Assembly: GCA_903895005.1 (NCBI GenBank)
Contig: CAITSH010000328.1
Span: forward strand, 1 to 7,719
DNA length: 7,719 nt
Source of the DNA: an uncultured Pseudomonadota bacterium
GTDB taxonomy: Bacteria > Pseudomonadota > Gammaproteobacteria > Burkholderiales > SG8-39
Direction of reading: 5' to 3'
The position numbers and the translations under genes were made by a program. Below are positions 1-7,702 of this stretch, one piece after another. The stretch's first letter is position 1. The number at the start of each line of letters is the position of its first letter. The notes beneath the pieces are model-generated. The model did no database searches. It had not been told where the DNA came from and was given only the letters and a program-made list of their open reading frames with translations.

Positions 1-2852
1 CGACCAGTTCCGGTGGCGCGTCGGTCATCACGCTGCAGTTTTCCCTGGACCTGACGCTGGACGTTGCCGAACAGGAGGTGCAGGCGGCGATCAACGCCGG
101 CAGCAACCTGCTGCCCAACGACTTGCCCGTGCCGCCGATCTACAGCAAGGTGAACCCGGCCGACACGCCGATCCTTACGCTGGCGGTCTCTTCGGCGACC
201 ATGCCGCTGCCCAAAGTGCAGAATCTCATCGACACGCGCCTCGCGCAAAAAATTTCGCAACTGCCCGGCGTGGGCCTTGTCAGCCTCTCGGGCGGGCAGC
301 GACCGGCGGTGCGCATCCGCGCCAACCCCAAGGCGCTCGCCGCCTACGGCATGTCGCTCGATGATGTGCGCACCGCCATTGCCGCCGCCAATACCAACCA
401 GGCCAAGGGCAGCTTTGACGGCCCGACGCGCGCATCGACCATAGACGCCAACGACCAGCTGAAATCCGCCGATGAATACCGCGACCTGGTCATCGCCTAC
501 AAGAACGGCCGTCCGGTCAGCCTTGCCGACGTGGCCACGGTTGCCGACGATGCTGAAAACGTGCGCCTTGCCGCCTGGGCCGACGAGGCGGCGGCGGTGA
601 TCGTCAACGTGCAGCGCCAGCCGGGTGCGAATGTCATCGAGGTGGTCGACCGCATCAAGCAACTGTTGCCGCAACTGCAGGCAACGCTGCCAGGCTCGGT
701 GGATGTGAAGGTGCTGACCGATCGCACCGTGACCATACGCGCCTCGGTGCGCGACGTGCAGATCGAACTTCTGCTGGCGGTGGCGCTGGTGGTGATGGTG
801 ATTTTTCTGTTTCTGCGCACCCAGTCTGCAACCATCATCCCGAGCATTGCCGTGCCGCTGTCGCTGGTGGGCACCTTCGGGGTGATGTACCTCGCCGGCT
901 TTTCGATCAACAACCTGACGCTGATGGCGCTTACCATCGCCACCGGCTTTGTCGTCGACGATGCGATTGTGATGATCGAGAACATTTCCCGCTACATTGA
1001 GGAGGGTGATTCTCCGCTGGAGGCCGCTCTCAAGGGCTCTGAGCAGATCGGCTTCACCATCATTTCGCTGACCGTCTCGCTGATCGCGGTGCTCATCCCG
1101 TTGCTGTTCATGGGCGATGTGGTCGGGCGGCTGTTTCGCGAGTTCGCCATCACCCTGGCGGTGGCGATCCTCATTTCGGCTGTGGTGTCGCTGACCCTGA
1201 CGCCGATGATGTGCGCGCGTCTGCTGCGCCATACCCCCGAGGAACGGCAGGGACGTTTTTACCGCAGGAGCGGCGAATGGTTTGAAGCGGTGATCGCGCG
1301 CTACGGCCGCATGCTTGAGTGGGTGCTTGAACGCCAGGTGGCCACCTTGCTGGTGGCGCTGGGCACGCTGGTGCTGACGGTGGTGCTCTACATTTTCATT
1401 CCCAAGGGATTTTTCCCGTCGCAGGACACCGGCGTGATCCAAGGTATCACCGAGGCGCCGCAGTCCATTTCCTTCGCCGCCATGGCCGAACGCCAGCAGG
1501 CGATGGCGCGCCTGGTGCTGGAGGACCCCGCCGTCGAAAGCCTTTCGTCTTTTATTGGTGTTGACGGGACCAATACCACGCTCAACAGCGGCCGCATGAT
1601 GATCAACCTCAAGCCCTTGAAGCAGCGTGACGCCAATGCCACCGAGGTGATCGCACGGCTCAAGCAAAGACTGGCCTCGCATGAGGGCATGGCACTCTAC
1701 ATGCAGCCGGTGCAGGACCTGACCATCGAGGACCGGGTCAGCCGCACGCAATACCAGTTCAGCGTCGAGGACGCCAATCCGGTGGAGCTGGGCGAATGGG
1801 TGCCCAAACTCACTGAAAAGCTGCGCCAGTTACCCGAACTTGCCGATGTTGCCAACGATCTGCAGGACAAGGGGCTGCAGGCCTACGTCGAAATAGACCG
1901 CACCAGCGCCGGGCGCCTCGGCGTGACGCCGGCGGCGATAGACAACGCGCTTTACAACGCCTACGGTCAGCGCCTGATCTCGACCATCTATACGCAGTCC
2001 AGCCAGTACCGTGTCGTGCTCGAGGCACAGCCCGAATTCCAGCAGGGTCCGGCCTCGCTCGAGGGTATTTACGTGCCCTCCTCGACGGGGCAGCAGGTGC
2101 GCCTGTCGGCGGTGGCGCGCATCAGCGAGCGCACCACGCCGCTCGTCATCAACCACCTCGGCCAGTTTCCCTCCTCGACTATTTCCTTCAACCTCGCGCC
2201 GGGGTTTGCGCTGGGTGACGCGGTCAAGGCCATTGGCGTGGCGGCAAAGGAAATCGGCATGCCGGTGAGTGTGCAGACGCGCTTCCAGGGTGCGGCGCTT
2301 GCCTTCCAGGGCTCGCTCGACAACACCTTGCTGCTGATACTTGCGGCCGTGGTGACCATGTACATCGTACTGGGGGTGCTCTACGAGAGCTACATCCATC
2401 CGGTGACCATCCTCTCCACGCTGCCCTCGGCCGGGGTCGGCGCGCTGCTCGCGCTGATGCTCTCGCGCACCGACCTTGGCATCATTGCGGTGATCGGTAT
2501 CATCCTGCTCATCGGCATCGTGAAAAAAAACGCCATCATGATGATCGACTTTGCGCTCGAGGCCGAGCGCAACGAGGGCAAGAGCCCGCGCGAGGCGATA
2601 TTCCAGGCCTGCCTGTTGCGCTTCCGGCCCATCCTGATGACCACCATGGCGGCGCTGCTGGGTGCGTTGCCGCTGATGCTTGGCAGCGGCGTCGGTTCTG
2701 AATTGCGCCATCCGCTTGGCATCACCATGGTCGGCGGCCTGCTGGTAAGCCAGGTGCTGACGCTCTTCACCACGCCGGTCATTTACCTGATGTTCGACCG
2801 CTTGTCGCGCCGCGTGCGTGGCGCGCCCGAGTCGGGGACGGGGCCGGCGTGA
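1..2852 (+). CDS. mdtB: MdtB/MuxB-type RND efflux transporter subunit (5' end missing)
   Basis: Inner-membrane proton-driven exporter subunit of the hydrophobe/amphiphile RND family. The frame is open from the window edge (first full codon at 3) to TGA at 2850-2852, giving 949 residues. Family members have about 1040, so roughly 85-90 N-terminal residues, including TM1, lie upstream. The first visible residues ([13 protein letters not shown]) match the porter-domain start of this family, so the internal GTG at 78 is not the real start. Diagnostic stretches are [23 protein letters not shown] and QRPGANVIE in the first periplasmic domain. Proton-relay residues are the TM4 pair in VVDDAIV (957-962), the second Lys of [10 protein letters not shown] (2526-2528), and Arg and Thr of RFRPILMTT (2619-2621, 2640-2642). 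SLDGP/SFDGP-like and [15 protein letters not shown] segments resemble E. coli MdtB more than MdtC. The family acts as an MdtB-MdtC mixed trimer with a periplasmic adaptor; known substrates of homologues include novobiocin and bile salts. Substrate here is unknown. MuxB is the Pseudomonas name. Confidence 0.95.
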   Translation, partial: TSSGGASVITLQFSLDLTLDVAEQEVQAAINAGSNLLPNDLPVPPIYSKVNPADTPILTLAVSSATMPLPKVQNLIDTRLAQKISQLPGVGLVSLSGGQRPAVRIRANPKALAAYGMSLDDVRTAIAAANTNQAKGSFDGPTRASTIDANDQLKSADEYRDLVIAYKNGRPVSLADVATVADDAENVRLAAWADEAAAVIVNVQRQPGANVIEVVDRIKQLLPQLQATLPGSVDVKVLTDRTVTIRASVRDVQIELLLAVALVVMVIFLFLRTQSATIIPSIAVPLSLVGTFGVMYLAGFSINNLTLMALTIATGFVVDDAIVMIENISRYIEEGDSPLEAALKGSEQIGFTIISLTVSLIAVLIPLLFMGDVVGRLFREFAITLAVAILISAVVSLTLTPMMCARLLRHTPEERQGRFYRRSGEWFEAVIARYGRMLEWVLERQVATLLVALGTLVLTVVLYIFIPKGFFPSQDTGVIQGITEAPQSISFAAMAERQQAMARLVLEDPAVESLSSFIGVDGTNTTLNSGRMMINLKPLKQRDANATEVIARLKQRLASHEGMALYMQPVQDLTIEDRVSRTQYQFSVEDANPVELGEWVPKLTEKLRQLPELADVANDLQDKGLQAYVEIDRTSAGRLGVTPAAIDNALYNAYGQRLISTIYTQSSQYRVVLEAQPEFQQGPASLEGIYVPSSTGQQVRLSAVARISERTTPLVINHLGQFPSSTISFNLAPGFALGDAVKAIGVAAKEIGMPVSVQTRFQGAALAFQGSLDNTLLLILAAVVTMYIVLGVLYESYIHPVTILSTLPSAGVGALLALMLSRTDLGIIAVIGIILLIGIVKKNAIMMIDFALEAERNEGKSPREAIFQACLLRFRPILMTTMAALLGALPLMLGSGVGSELRHPLGITMVGGLLVSQVLTLFTTPVIYLMFDRLSRRVRGAPESGTGPA

Positions 2853-5800
2853 ACTTTTCAAGGATATTCGTCGAGCGGCCAGTTGCAACGACGCTGCTGA
2901 CGCTGGGCATCGCCATCGCCGGGGCAATCGGCTTCCGGCTGCTGCCGGTGTCGCCGCTGCCGCAGGTCGATTACCCGACCATTTCGGTTCAGGCGTCGCT
3001 GCCCGGTGCCAGCCCTGAGACGATGGCCGCCACTATCGCCACGCCGCTCGAGCGCGCGCTCGGCCGCATCGCCGGCGTCACCGAAATGACTTCTTCGAGT
3101 TCGCTTGGCAGCACGCGCGTGACTCTGCAGTTTGACCTCAACCGCGACATCGACGGCGCGGCGCGCGACGTGCAATCGGCGATCAACGCGGCGCGCACGC
3201 TGCTGCCCACCGGGCTGCCGAGCAACCCGACTTATCGCAAGGTCAACCCGGCCGATGCGCCCGTCCTGATCCTCGCGCTTACATCCGACACGATGAGCCA
3301 GGGCCAGATGTACGACGCCGCATCGACCATACTGGCGCAAAAATTCGCCCAGGTGCAGGGCATCGGCCAGGTGACGGTGGGCGGGAGTGCGCTGCCGGCG
3401 GTGCGCGTCGAGCTCAACCCGCGCGCGCTCAACAAGTACGGCATCGGCATGGAGGAGGTGCGCAGCGCCATCGTCGCCACCAACGCCAACCGGCCCAAGG
3501 GCGCGGTCGAGGAGGGCGAGCGTTACTGGCAGATTCTTGCCAATGACCAGGCGAAGAGCGCCGCCGAATACCTGCCGCTTATTGTTGCGTACCGCAAGGA
3601 TAAGAACGGCGTCGGTGCGGCGGTGCGTCTTTCGGATGTGGCTGAGGTGGTCGATTCGGTGCAGGACCTGCGCAACGCCGGTTCGGCCAACGGCAAGCCA
3701 TCGGTGCTGGTGATCCTCAACCGCCAGCCCGGCGCCAACATCATCGAGACCGTCGACCGCGTGCGCGCGCTGCTGCCGGTGATGCGCGCCTCCATTCCCG
3801 GCGCGATCAACCTCGACGTGGCGCTCGATCGCACGCCCACCATCCGTGCGTCCCTGCGCGAGGTCGAGCGCACGCTGCTTATTTCGATGGCGCTGGTGAT
3901 CATGGTGGTGTTCATCTTCCTGCGCAACTGGCGTGCGACGCTGATCCCGAGCGTTGCCGTGCCGGTGTCCCTGATTGGTACCTTCGGTGTGATGTACCTG
4001 TGCGGGTACAGCCTGGACAACCTGTCACTGATGGCCCTCACCATCGCCACCGGGTTTGTCGTCGACGACGCCATCGTGGTCCTAGAGAATATCTCCCGCC
4101 ACATCGAGTCTGGTGAGGAGGGCATGACGCCGATGAAGGCCGCCCTGCGCGGCGCGCGCGAAGTCGGCTTCACCGTGTTGTCGATGAGCCTGTCGCTGAT
4201 CGCGGTGTTCATCCCCATCCTGCTGATGGGCGGCATCATCGGACGCCTGTTTCGCGAGTTTGCGGTGACGCTGTCGGTGGCCATCCTTGTTTCCCTGGTG
4301 GTGTCTCTAACCACCACGCCGATGATGTGCGCAAGGCTGTTGCGGCGCGAGTCGACGCGCCCCCACGGCCGGCTTTACCACTGGAGCGAGCGCGCATTCG
4401 CCATGGTGCTGCGCTGGTATGAGGTGTCGCTCACCTGGGCGCTGCGCCACGGCCGCATCATGCTGCTGTTGCTCGCCTGCACCGTGGGGCTCAATATCTG
4501 GCTCTACACCATTGTGCCCAAGGGATTTTTCCCGCAACAAGACACCGGGCGCATGATCGGTGCGGTGCAGGCCGACCAGGGCATTTCCTTCCAGGCGATG
4601 CAGCCCAAGATGAACGAGTTCATCGCCATTGTGCGCTCAGACCCGGCGGTGGAGAACGTCGTGGCCTTTACCGGTGGCGGCCAGCGCAACTCCGGCTTCA
4701 TGTTCATCACGCTAAAGTCCATCGCCGAGCGCCAGATATCCGCAGACGGTGTCGTGGCAAGGCTGCGCCCGCGGCTCGCGCGCGTGCCCGGCGCCGGCCT
4801 GTTTCTGGTGCCCGTGCAGGACATCCGCGTCGGCGGCCGCCAGTCCAACGCGCAGTACCAGTTCACGTTGCAGGCCGATGACCTCGCCGAATTGCGCGCC
4901 TGGGAGCCGCGCATCCGTCGCGCGCTCTCGGACCTGCCGGAGCTGGCCGACGTCAACACCGACCAGCAGGACAAGGGCGTGCAGACCTCGCTGGTGATCG
5001 ACCGCGATGCGGCGTCACGCCTCGGTGTCACGCCGGTAATGATAGACGCGGTGCTCAATGACGCCTTCGGCCAACGCCAGGTGTCGACCATCTACAATGC
5101 GCTCAACCAGTACCGCGTGGTGATGGAGGCCGCACCCGAGTACTGGCAGAGCCCGGACGCCCTCAAGGATGTCTACGTCGTCACCCCGGCCGGCGCGCAG
5201 GTGCCGCTTGCGGCCTTCTCGACCTACGGACCCACCAGCACGCCGCTCTCGGTCAACCACCAGGGGCAGTTCGCCGCTTCGACGATTTCGTTCAACCTGC
5301 CCGCCGGCGTCTCACTGTCCGAAGCAACCGCGTCGATAGGTGATGCCATGGCGCGCATCGGTGTTCCCACCTCGGTGCACGGCACCTTCCAGGGAACGGC
5401 GCGCGTGTTCGAGGCTTCGCTGCGCAGCCAGCCCTGGCTGATCCTCGCAGCCCTCGTTGCCGTCTACATCGTGCTGGGCGTGCTCTACGAGAGCACCATC
5501 CACCCGATCACCATCCTGTCAACGCTGCCCTCGGCCGGCGTCGGCGCGCTGCTTGCGCTGCTCGCCTTCAACACCGAGTTCAGCATCATCGCCTTCATCG
5601 GGGTGATCCTGTTGATCGGCATCGTCAAGAAGAACGCGATCATGATGATCGACTTTGCCATCGACGCCGTGCGTAACGAGGGTGCCGAGCCGCGCCAGGC
5701 CATCTACAAGGCCTGTGTCCTGCGCTTTCGCCCGATCATGATGACCACGATGGCCGCCCTTCTGGGCGCTGTGCCGCTGGCCATGGGCCTTGGTGAAGGC

Positions 5801-5992
5801 GCCGAACTGCGCCGGCCGTTGGGCATTGCCATCGTCGGCGGCCTGATTTTCAGCCAGATGCTGACGCTCTACACCACGCCCGTGGTTTATCTTTACATGG
5901 ACCGTTTTGGTCACTGGTGCCGGCGCCTGCGCGCGCGCATTGGCGGACGCGCCGTGCCGGCCGGTGCCGCCGCGGTGGCGATTCAGGAATGA
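2849..5992 (+). CDS. mdtC: MdtC/MuxC-type RND efflux transporter subunit
   Basis: Complete 1047-residue inner-membrane RND exporter, partner of the preceding gene in the mixed trimer. The GTG start at 2849 overlaps the previous TGA by four bases (GTGA), implying translational coupling; a weak GGGGA lies about 10 nt upstream. The N-terminus ([21 protein letters not shown]) is the usual cytoplasmic helix plus TM1. The segments [44 protein letters not shown] and [11 protein letters not shown] are typical of MdtC. Proton-relay residues are Asp406 and Asp407 ([13 protein letters not shown]4), Lys928 ([16 protein letters not shown]10), Arg959 and Thr966 ([11 protein letters not shown]11). Homology predicts 12 TM helices with two large periplasmic loops, roughly residues 30-335 and 555-865. 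The tail after TM12 is slightly longer than in E. coli MdtC (1025 residues) and rich in Arg and Ala. Known homologues export novobiocin, deoxycholate and, in Pseudomonas MuxABC-OpmB, several antibiotics; the substrate here is inference only. Confidence 0.97.
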   Translation: MNFSRIFVERPVATTLLTLGIAIAGAIGFRLLPVSPLPQVDYPTISVQASLPGASPETMAATIATPLERALGRIAGVTEMTSSSSLGSTRVTLQFDLNRDIDGAARDVQSAINAARTLLPTGLPSNPTYRKVNPADAPVLILALTSDTMSQGQMYDAASTILAQKFAQVQGIGQVTVGGSALPAVRVELNPRALNKYGIGMEEVRSAIVATNANRPKGAVEEGERYWQILANDQAKSAAEYLPLIVAYRKDKNGVGAAVRLSDVAEVVDSVQDLRNAGSANGKPSVLVILNRQPGANIIETVDRVRALLPVMRASIPGAINLDVALDRTPTIRASLREVERTLLISMALVIMVVFIFLRNWRATLIPSVAVPVSLIGTFGVMYLCGYSLDNLSLMALTIATGFVVDDAIVVLENISRHIESGEEGMTPMKAALRGAREVGFTVLSMSLSLIAVFIPILLMGGIIGRLFREFAVTLSVAILVSLVVSLTTTPMMCARLLRRESTRPHGRLYHWSERAFAMVLRWYEVSLTWALRHGRIMLLLLACTVGLNIWLYTIVPKGFFPQQDTGRMIGAVQADQGISFQAMQPKMNEFIAIVRSDPAVENVVAFTGGGQRNSGFMFITLKSIAERQISADGVVARLRPRLARVPGAGLFLVPVQDIRVGGRQSNAQYQFTLQADDLAELRAWEPRIRRALSDLPELADVNTDQQDKGVQTSLVIDRDAASRLGVTPVMIDAVLNDAFGQRQVSTIYNALNQYRVVMEAAPEYWQSPDALKDVYVVTPAGAQVPLAAFSTYGPTSTPLSVNHQGQFAASTISFNLPAGVSLSEATASIGDAMARIGVPTSVHGTFQGTARVFEASLRSQPWLILAALVAVYIVLGVLYESTIHPITILSTLPSAGVGALLALLAFNTEFSIIAFIGVILLIGIVKKNAIMMIDFAIDAVRNEGAEPRQAIYKACVLRFRPIMMTTMAALLGAVPLAMGLGEGAELRRPLGIAIVGGLIFSQMLTLYTTPVVYLYMDRFGHWCRRLRARIGGRAVPAGAAAVAIQE

Positions 5993-5998
5993 AAGGGA
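5992..5998 (+). promoter_or_regulatory. Ribosome binding site of the outer-membrane factor gene
   Basis: The purine run AAAGGGA begins on the last base of the mdtC stop codon and is separated by TCCA from the ATG at 6003. It decides the start of the downstream gene. The reading frame is open further upstream to 5907, but that extension lies inside mdtC and would put 32 polar, Arg/Pro-rich residues before the lipoprotein signal. Confidence 0.75.
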
Positions 5999-6002
5999 TC
6001 CA

Positions 6003-7508
6003 ATGAGACCTTTGACTTTGCTTTTTGCAGGTGTTCAACCGCAGGTCGGACAACGCCTGCCATCAGTGCTGCTGGCGATGCTGCTTAGCGCCTGCACCGT
6101 CGGGCCCGATTACGTGCGACCGGCGGTTGAATCGCCCGTGGCGTTCAAGGAGCAGGGCGCCTGGACGCAGGCCGCGCCGCGCGATGAGGAGCTCAAGGGC
6201 GATTGGTGGAAGGTGTTCAATGACCCGCTGCTCGACGGCCTGCAGGCGCAGGTGAGCATATCCAATCAGAACCTCGCCAAGGCCGAGGCGCAGTTTCGCC
6301 AGGCCCGCGCACTGGTCGCCTCCGCCCGCGCCGCCTACCTGCCGACGGTGACTGCGAATATCACCACGACGCGTTCGCGGGCCTCTTCGACGACGGTGTC
6401 ACAACCGACCGCAACGCCGATATCGCGCGGTGTGGTGGTCAGCCGCAACCTGCCGGTGCAGGCAACCTGGGAGGCGGATGTGTGGGGCCGCATCAGCCGC
6501 AGCGTCGAGGCCAACGAGGCGAGTGCGCAGGCGAGCGCCGGGGACCTCGAGGCGGCGCGCCTGCTTGCCCAGGCGGAGCTCGCGCAAAATTATTTCCAGT
6601 TGCGCTCCCTGGATACACAACGCCGGTTGCTCAGCGACACGCTTGCCGCCTACCGCCGTTCGCTGCAGCTGACGCAAAACCAGTACACCGCCGGCGTCGC
6701 CGCCAAGGCCGACGTGATCCAGGCGCAGACGACCCTCAAGACCACCGAAGCGCAGCTGCTCGACCTCGGGGTGCAGCGCGCGCAGATGGAACATGCGATT
6801 GCGCTCCTTGTCGGCAAGCCGGCCTCGATGTTCTCGATCGAGCCCGCGGCGCTGAGCGCCACGCCGCCGCCGGTGCCGCTTGGCCTGCCCTCGCAACTGC
6901 TCGAGCGCCGTCCCGACATTGCGGCCGCAGAGCGGCGCATGGCCGCGGCCAACGCACAGATAGGCGTCGCCAAGGCGGCGTTCTTTCCTGCGCTGACGCT
7001 GTCCGGCTCCACCGGTTACCAGAGCGCGACCATGGCCGAGTGGTTTACCGCGCCAAGCCGCTTCTGGTCTTTCGGACCCGCGCTGGCCGGCACGCTGTTC
7101 GATGGCGGTCTGCGCCGCGCGCAAAGCGAACAGGCGCTTGCCGCCTACGACGCGGCCGTCGCCACCTACCGCCAGACCGTTCTAACCGGATTGCAGGAAG
7201 TCGAGGATCACCTGGCCACCGTGCGCATCCTTGAAGAGGAGGCCAAGGTGCAGGGCGAGGCGCTGCAGTACGCGCGCCAATCGCTTGCCATCGCCAACAA
7301 CCAGTACCGGGCCGGCATCGTCAGCTATCTCAACGTGGTCACCGCGCAGGCCACCGCGCTTTCAAGCGAAAAAGCCGCACTCGATATCCTCAACCGGCGG
7401 CTTGCGGCGAGCGTGCTGCTGGTGACCGCGCTGGGCGGGGGTTGGCATGCGGCGTCGCTACCCGGGCATGACGAACTCGCCGGACGGGGCAACAAGAAGG
7501 CGAACTAG
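6003..7508 (+). CDS. NodT/OprM-family outer-membrane efflux lipoprotein (OpmB-like)
   Basis: Outer-membrane channel (OEP/TolC superfamily) of 501 residues that would form the trimeric exit duct for the MdtBC pump. The ATG at 6003 is chosen because of the Shine-Dalgarno at 5992-5998 and because it places a lipoprotein signal correctly: hydrophobic SVLLAML, then lipobox LSAC with Cys31. Residue +2 is Thr, not Asp, which fits outer-membrane sorting. The mature start CTVGPDYVRP (31-40) and DWWKVFNDPLLD (67-78) are family hallmarks. Further hallmarks are QATWEADVWGRI (153-164), LLERRPDIAAAERRM (299-313), GVAKAAFFPALTLSGSTG (321-338) and FDGGLRRA (366-373). Two related half-repeats are visible: NQYTAGVAAKADVIQAQT (226-243) and NQYRAGIVSYLNVVTAQ (433-449). 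It starts 10 nt after mdtC, so it is surely in the same transcript. By order it corresponds to Pseudomonas opmB, but the family is large and I do not assign a symbol. The signal region is unusually long (18 residues before the hydrophobic core). Confidence 0.95.
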   Translation: MRPLTLLFAGVQPQVGQRLPSVLLAMLLSACTVGPDYVRPAVESPVAFKEQGAWTQAAPRDEELKGDWWKVFNDPLLDGLQAQVSISNQNLAKAEAQFRQARALVASARAAYLPTVTANITTTRSRASSTTVSQPTATPISRGVVVSRNLPVQATWEADVWGRISRSVEANEASAQASAGDLEAARLLAQAELAQNYFQLRSLDTQRRLLSDTLAAYRRSLQLTQNQYTAGVAAKADVIQAQTTLKTTEAQLLDLGVQRAQMEHAIALLVGKPASMFSIEPAALSATPPPVPLGLPSQLLERRPDIAAAERRMAAANAQIGVAKAAFFPALTLSGSTGYQSATMAEWFTAPSRFWSFGPALAGTLFDGGLRRAQSEQALAAYDAAVATYRQTVLTGLQEVEDHLATVRILEEEAKVQGEALQYARQSLAIANNQYRAGIVSYLNVVTAQATALSSEKAALDILNRRLAASVLLVTALGGGWHAASLPGHDELAGRGNKKAN

Positions 7509-7554
7509 CTGGAACTTACGGGGGCTACGGAGCACTACCACCTGAAAACGCCCG

Positions 7555-7579
7555 ACTGGCGCTGGTTTCCAGCCGGTTT
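7555..7579 (+). terminator. Weak terminator-like hairpin after the efflux operon
   Basis: GCTGG (7561-7565) and CCAGC (7569-7573) form a 5-bp stem around a TTT loop. The stem can be extended by four more pairs, one of them G-U (7555-7558 with 7574-7577), across a two-base bulge. It lies about 46 nt after the stop of the outer-membrane factor gene, and only TTT-G follows it. The position suits a rho-independent terminator, but the T tract is too short for a confident call and read-through is likely. Confidence 0.3.
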
Positions 7580-7589
7580 GCGAATTAAA

Positions 7590-7619
7590 CCTCGAAGTGC
7601 AACATCCGGGCTTTCGAGG
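7590..7619. repeat. 7-bp inverted repeat near the presumed IS left end
   Basis: CCTCGAA (7590-7596) is perfectly complementary to TTCGAGG (7613-7619) across a 16-nt loop. With one bulged T the pairing can be extended by one more G-C pair (7597 with 7611). The left arm lies inside the presumed terminal repeat of the IS. It could be a transcript hairpin, a pair of transposase contact sites, or coincidence; no T run follows, so it is not a terminator for rightward transcripts. Confidence 0.4.
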
Positions 7620-7620
7620 A

Positions 7621-7698
7621 AGGTGAGATGCCCCGGGGTGTACCTTTCTGTTTACCAAGACGGATAGGAGCATCCCATGCGCTACAAGCATCTCACCT
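7621..7698 (+). promoter_or_regulatory. Two-part hairpin sequestering the transposase translation start
   Basis: The outer arms AGGTGAGATGC (7621-7631) and GCATCTCACCT (7688-7698) are an 11-bp perfect inverted repeat. Nested inside, 7635-7650 can pair with 7661-7676 through 14 of 16 positions (three of them G-U, mismatches at 7642/7669 and 7646/7665), closing a 10-nt loop at 7651-7660. In this fold the transposase Shine-Dalgarno (7666-7670) and the whole spacer up to the base before the ATG are paired. The ATG itself lies in an internal loop (7677-7687 opposite 7632-7634). Only transcripts starting upstream of about 7621 would carry both arms. The pairings are read directly from sequence; the role as a translation block for read-through RNA is inferred from the fold-back inhibitors known in IS10 and IS50. 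Confidence 0.5.
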
Positions 7699-7702
7699 AT
7701 GA
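7628..7702 (+). CDS. Possible 24-codon leader ORF overlapping the transposase start
   Basis: An ATG at 7628 is preceded by a strong AGGAAGG (7617-7623, 4-nt spacer) and opens a 24-residue frame (MPRGVPFCLPRRIGASHALQ and four more) ending at TGA 7700-7702. It is out of frame with the transposase, whose ATG lies inside it at 7677. The peptide resembles nothing I recognise. It may be chance, or a leader whose translation opens or blocks the hairpin holding the transposase ribosome binding site. The ATG of this frame is itself inside the outer stem (7621-7631). Confidence 0.25.
   Translation: MPRGVPFCLPRRIGASHALQASHL
7666..7670 (+). promoter_or_regulatory. Ribosome binding site of the IS30-family transposase
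   Basis: AGGAG followed by a 6-nt spacer (CATCCC) and ATG at 7677 is an ideal Shine-Dalgarno and fixes the transposase start. Its bases are predicted to pair with the CCT run and flanking bases at 7641-7645 when the upstream arm of the leader hairpin is present. Confidence 0.75.

Noticed and set aside
78..80. GTG as the start of the mdtB-type gene
   Set aside because: The frame is open to the window edge and the codons before it encode conserved porter-domain residues, so the gene is truncated by the window rather than short.
1830..2927. 365-codon open frame on the minus strand opposite mdtB
   Set aside because: It lies wholly antisense to a highly conserved gene, has Arg/His-rich low-complexity composition typical of GC-rich shadow frames, and shows no recognisable motif.
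3523..4317. 264-codon minus-strand frame opposite mdtC
   Set aside because: It is the antisense shadow of conserved RND codons, rich in Ser, Thr and Arg, with no family motif and no plausible ribosome binding site considered convincing.
5928..5940. Alternating GC run as a possible Z-DNA or regulatory site
   Set aside because: Such runs are common in GC-rich coding DNA and here encode an Arg/Ala-rich tail.
5907..6002. N-terminal extension of the outer-membrane factor into mdtC
   Set aside because: It would place 32 polar residues before the lipoprotein signal; the Shine-Dalgarno at 5992-5998 supports ATG 6003.
6482..7234. 250-codon plus-strand frame inside the outer-membrane factor gene
   Set aside because: It is an alternative frame of a well-supported gene with an Arg/Ala/Gly-rich shadow composition.
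7578..7606. Promoter for the transposase with TTGCGA as -35
   Set aside because: The hexamer 17 bases further on (AACATC) matches a -10 box very poorly, so I cannot support a promoter call.
7631..7638. CCCCGGGG palindrome as an operator
   Set aside because: It is only 8 bp, self-complementary without a loop, and its G half is better explained as part of the inner leader stem.
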